From Thalassobellus sp050294475 (GTDB lineage Bacteria > Bacteroidota > Bacteroidia > Flavobacteriales > Flavobacteriaceae), in the NCBI GenBank assembly GCA_050294475.1, contig JBNKOE010000022.1, positions 79,022 through 143,021 of the forward strand: a DNA stretch of 64,000 bases, read 5' to 3'. Below the pieces are notes generated by a model. That model was given only the letters and a program-made list of their open reading frames with translations, ran no database searches and had not been told where the DNA came from. How positions within the stretch are numbered: the first letter of the stretch is position 1; the number at the start of each line of letters is the position of its first letter. Below, piece after piece: positions 61,832 through 64,000 of this stretch. Made by a program: the position numbers and the translations under genes.

Positions 61832-61987
61832 TTATTCAATAATCTTTATTTTTTCTTTGTCCAAATCCGCAATGTATTTGAGTTCAAAAGTTTGTTCTTT
61901 ATCTAAATCGTTTATATTATAACTGTATAATAAAAACTCATATTTCACATCGCTCAGTTTATTCAGTTTTGTAAAATTATGAAGCCC
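61832..61987 (-). other. Displaced C-terminal coding segment of the exported protein (-1 frame)
   Basis: After the run A-AAA-AAG (61987-61993 on the minus strand) the -1 frame stays open for 51 codons, reading GLHNFTKLNKLSDVKYEFLL and on to KIKIIE before TAA at 61832-61834. It looks coding. The annotated frame ends only 7 codons after the run. Either a frameshift mutation or programmed -1 slippage joins the two. Confidence 0.55.
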
Positions 61988-62370
61988 TTTTTTCTCCATT
62001 TGTCAAAAAGAGCAATTACTTTTCTGTCCGAATTTGAAATATTAATTGCTTTTTTTATTCGTTTAATTTCTGCTAGCAAGTCCTTTTCAAATTTTTCTTT
62101 TGAGTCAGAATATCCATTTTCGTCAAGATATTTCCATACTTTGTTGTTATGGATTTCTAAAGAGTCAATTAAATCTTCTAGAAATGCATCTCCAGCGATT
62201 CCTTTTATTTTAAAAGGCCATTTTTTTTCAACAATTCGTTCAGCATTTTGATTGACAAAATTACCAATACTAAATAATGTCCAGATTTCAAGTGTATCAC
62301 TTTTTTTCTCAATTTGAGCTGAAGTCAAATTAAAAATCAACAATGTTAATATGATTATCAGTTTTTTCAT
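61963..62370 (-). CDS. Exported hypothetical protein, probably frameshifted
   Basis: From ATG 62370 the product is 135 residues with a clear signal peptide (MKKLIIILTLLIFNLTSAQ). An in-frame ATG at 62454 would add 28 residues encoded by repeat E3 and is rejected. The mature part is helical and charged; I recognise no family. A slippery A-AAA-AAG sits in the correct phase just before the end, and the -1 frame continues for 51 plausible codons. The full protein would then be about 180 residues. It sits alone between repeats E3 and E2, like a cassette gene. Confidence 0.55.
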   Translation of the reverse strand: MKKLIIILTLLIFNLTSAQIEKKSDTLEIWTLFSIGNFVNQNAERIVEKKWPFKIKGIAGDAFLEDLIDSLEIHNNKVWKYLDENGYSDSKEKFEKDLLAEIKRIKKAINISNSDRKVIALFDKWRKKGFIILQN

Positions 62371-62375
62371 CAAAT

Positions 62376-62513
62376 GTTGTACAACGGTTTTGGCTATGGT
62401 TTCGTTACGGAATGGTACGCGAGTATCATTCCACCGTAACCATAAATTTAGCAAAAAGGCTTGAAATTCCGAGTAGGAATTTCAGCCGTAATGAACTATA
62501 GTCGTTGTTGTAC
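62376..62513 (-). repeat. attC-like imperfect palindrome E3
   Basis: On the minus strand it starts GTACAAC (62507-62513) and ends GTTGTAC (62379-62385 region, within GTACAAC/GTTGTAC at 62376-62385), about 135 nt. Outer arms ACTATAGTTCATTACGG and CCGTAACGAAACCATAGCC pair with bulges. Inner hairpins include GAAATTCC-gagta-GGAATTTC. The TAG in its CTATAG is the stop of the MarR-like gene upstream. Confidence 0.6.
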
Positions 62514-63068
62514 CTCGTTATTTCTTAATTTATCTAAAAGGCCGCTAATTTGAATTTTCTCATTCAGGTTAAGTGACTTTGTTAATTTAATAAAGATGGA
62601 ATCAATGCTCGGTTTAATTGATGCCAATTCCGCAATACCTTTTTTTGTTATTTTTATTCTCTTTGCTCTTTTGTCTTCCTTATCTGGAGATTCCTCAATC
62701 AGGTTATTTTTTAGAAGTCTTTTTATAATTTCTATTCCTGTTGGTGCTTCAAGATTGTGCAATTCCACTAGTTCCATTTTTCTGAAGCTCTCTTGGTAAT
62801 TTAAGTGTAATAAAAAGCTGTATTCATCAATAGAAGAAACATTTGATTTAGATAAAACGTTTTTTGTCTGCTTTTTCAGTTCTTTATTTAGCAACATTAT
62901 TTTAAAAGCAATCAATAATTCATCGTGAGTTGAATGCTCTTCACTATGATTTAACGAGAACAATTTATTGTTGAGCCAGATAGTGAAATCCTCTATTTTT
63001 TCAGAGTCGTTTGTAGTTTGAAACTCTTCGATTAGTTCAATTATATCTTTAAGTAATGTAAGCTTCAT
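62496..63068 (-). CDS. MarR-like winged-helix regulator
   Basis: Protein of 190 residues with a winged helix at about 85-165: 'FRKMELVELHNLEAPTGIEIIKRLLKNNLIE' and the wing 'D.EDKRAKRIKITKKG', characteristic of MarR proteins. The first 80 residues are helical. The C-terminus NNEVQQRL and TAG are encoded by the start of repeat E3. It is divergent from the ABM-type gene with 105 nt between starts, and that gap holds several ATAAT-type inverted repeats. It probably controls both genes. Confidence 0.82.
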   Translation of the reverse strand: MKLTLLKDIIELIEEFQTTNDSEKIEDFTIWLNNKLFSLNHSEEHSTHDELLIAFKIMLLNKELKKQTKNVLSKSNVSSIDEYSFLLHLNYQESFRKMELVELHNLEAPTGIEIIKRLLKNNLIEESPDKEDKRAKRIKITKKGIAELASIKPSIDSIFIKLTKSLNLNEKIQISGLLDKLRNNEVQQRL

Positions 63069-63079
63069 TGAGTCAATAT

Positions 63080-63132
63080 AGTATTATAATGAACAAAATT
63101 ACAAAATAATATTATGTATTTGAAATAATACT
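63080..63132. promoter_or_regulatory. Candidate MarR operator region
   Basis: AGTATTAT (63080-63087) and ATAATACT (63125-63132) are inverted copies. Between them ATAATATTAT (63106-63115) is a perfect palindrome. A TATATTTA at 63134-63141 could be the -7 element of the plus-strand gene. The sequence is AT-rich, so chance matches are possible. Confidence 0.4.
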
Positions 63133-63173
63133 TTATATTTACATCGAAAACATAATAAAATATATAAATAACA

Positions 63174-63587
63174 ATGAAATTGAATAAAATAGTTTTATTA
63201 ACAATACTAGTATTGTCATTTTCTTGTAAACAAAAAAATAATCAAAAAATGGAAAAAACGATGAAAAACCCAACTTACACCTTTATGTCAGTATCAACTG
63301 CTAAACCAGGAAAACTCGAAGACTTAATCCGAATTGCTAAAGCTCCAACTATGAGAATGGACAAAAAATATGCTGGTCTTCTTGCTTATCAGGTTAGTGT
63401 CGATGAGGGAAGAAATTCAGTTGTTGTATGGGCAACTTACGACAAAAAAGAAACACTTTATAATTTCCTTGAAACAAAAGAAGGGAAAGAAGATCATGGT
63501 GAAAACGAGGATATGGAAAGTATTATAGAAACTTTTGTAATGTATGACCTTGAGCCTGTTAGTGGAAGACTTCTTCCTAAAGAGTAA
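63174..63587 (+). CDS. Lipoprotein with antibiotic-biosynthesis-monooxygenase-like domain
   Basis: Protein of 137 residues. A leader ends in LSFSC, so lipidation at Cys18 is likely. Residues about 34-130 have the ABM dimeric ferredoxin-like pattern ('YTFMSVSTAKPGKLEDLI', 'GLLAYQVSVDEGRNSVVVWATYDKKETLYNFLE' split around the turn). Proteins of this fold range from quinol monooxygenases to haem-degrading enzymes; here the role is unknown. Divergent from the MarR-like gene, which probably represses it. A transposase fragment follows. Confidence 0.7.
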   Translation: MKLNKIVLLTILVLSFSCKQKNNQKMEKTMKNPTYTFMSVSTAKPGKLEDLIRIAKAPTMRMDKKYAGLLAYQVSVDEGRNSVVVWATYDKKETLYNFLETKEGKEDHGENEDMESIIETFVMYDLEPVSGRLLPKE

Positions 63588-63588
63588 T

Positions 63589-64000
63589 TTTATTCAAGCA
63601 GAGTTCTTTCGCTTTATACCCCCAGATGGGACTTACAAAGGAGGTTCTGAAGATTTTATCTATAACAAAGAACAAGATCATTATGTATGTCCAAAGGGCA
63701 AAATAATCCCATTTAAAAAGGTGTTTTATGAAATGAAGAACCAGACCAAAAAGAAGGAATACCGAGCTTCAAAGAAGGTTTGCATTGACTGCCCGATACG
63801 CAGGGAGTGTTTAGGTAAAAGTGCACAGGAAAAGAAATTTACTGTAACCTATTACCGCTCCGAGTACGAGCGCAACATCGTCAGAGTAAACAGTCCACAG
63901 GGGCGTTATATGAAAGCCAAACGACAAAGCACAGTAGAGCCCGTTTTTGGAACGCTCACTCAGTTTATGGGTTTAGGGAAAGTCAATACCATAGGTATTA
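63589..64000 (+). pseudogene. 5'-truncated IS1182-type transposase (runs off the window)
   Basis: The frame with base 63601 as first codon position reads 'FFRFIPPDGTYKGGSEDFIY', then 'HYVCPKGK', a Cys pair 'CIDCPIRRECLG', 'YYRSEYERNI' and 'GRYMKAKRQSTVEPVFGTLTQFMG'. This is the C-terminal part of IS1182-family DDE transposases. The N-terminal half is absent, as the fragment begins directly after the ABM gene. GC content is higher than that of neighbours. The 3' end lies outside the window. Confidence 0.75.

Noticed and set aside
61677..61962. A tRNA or other structured RNA gene between DUF3024 and the exported gene
   Set aside because: The hairpins belong to the attC-like element E2 and to the displaced coding segment. 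No cloverleaf or CCA-type end is seen.

Overview
The window is a low-GC chromosome segment from a marine-type member of the family Flavobacteriaceae (Bacteroidota). Evidence for this: promoters of the Bacteroidota type (TTTG/TTG about 19 nt before TAnnTTTG), type IX secretion sorting domains (CHU_C type B and a type A tail), PorP/SprF-like proteins, a giant SprB-repeat protein, a FecI/FecR/STN TonB-receptor system and a Bacteroidota-type small SRP RNA. The genus cannot be fixed from this sequence alone.

Layout. 0-3.5 kb is accessory. It holds the end of an SH3-like gene, a lipoprotein whose stop codon lies inside a repeat, four copies of a REP-like palindrome, a toxin-antitoxin cassette between two nearly identical 189-bp copies of the leader of a REP-associated transposase (RAYT), the RAYT itself, and a MORN-repeat protein. 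3.6-9.3 kb is a FecI-FecR-TonB receptor unit with a divergent acidic lipoprotein and an orphan YceI-like protein. 9.5-17.8 kb is a compact same-strand cluster: b-type membrane cytochrome, Fe-S/flavin oxidoreductase, two multihaem c cytochromes (23 and 25 CxxCH by my count), a predicted outer-membrane barrel and an NrfJ/OB-fold-like lipoprotein. A fused CcsBA haem lyase (17.9-21.0 kb) converges on it. I read this as a candidate electron-transfer conduit across the envelope.

21.2-39.0 kb is a surface and type IX secretion block: exported beta-helix-like protein, a CHU_C cargo protein followed by a PorP/SprF-like partner with coiled-coil and SPOR-like ends, then a 3502-residue SprB-like protein followed by SprF. 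39.0-46.4 kb has a YceI/barrel/YceI group, an MFS transporter, cytochrome bd oxidase (cydAB) and a Crp/Fnr-type regulator. 46.6-52.0 kb is a second large mosaic surface protein with a type A sorting tail. 52.1-60.4 kb is mostly housekeeping: glutaminyl cyclase, SRP RNA, SDR enzyme, thioredoxin-fold lipoprotein without cysteines, ABC-F ATPase, DUF2007 and pheT.

60.6-64.0 kb is accessory again. Small minus-strand genes (MarR-like; exported hypothetical with a frameshift; DUF3024 + UPF0158; a remnant) are each followed in the same orientation by a 90-140 nt imperfect palindrome whose ends read RYAYAAC ... GTTRTRY. This resembles integron attC sites and gene-cassette order, although no integrase is in the window. 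The window ends in a truncated IS1182-type transposase.

Protein names come from motif recognition by eye. No database search was run.
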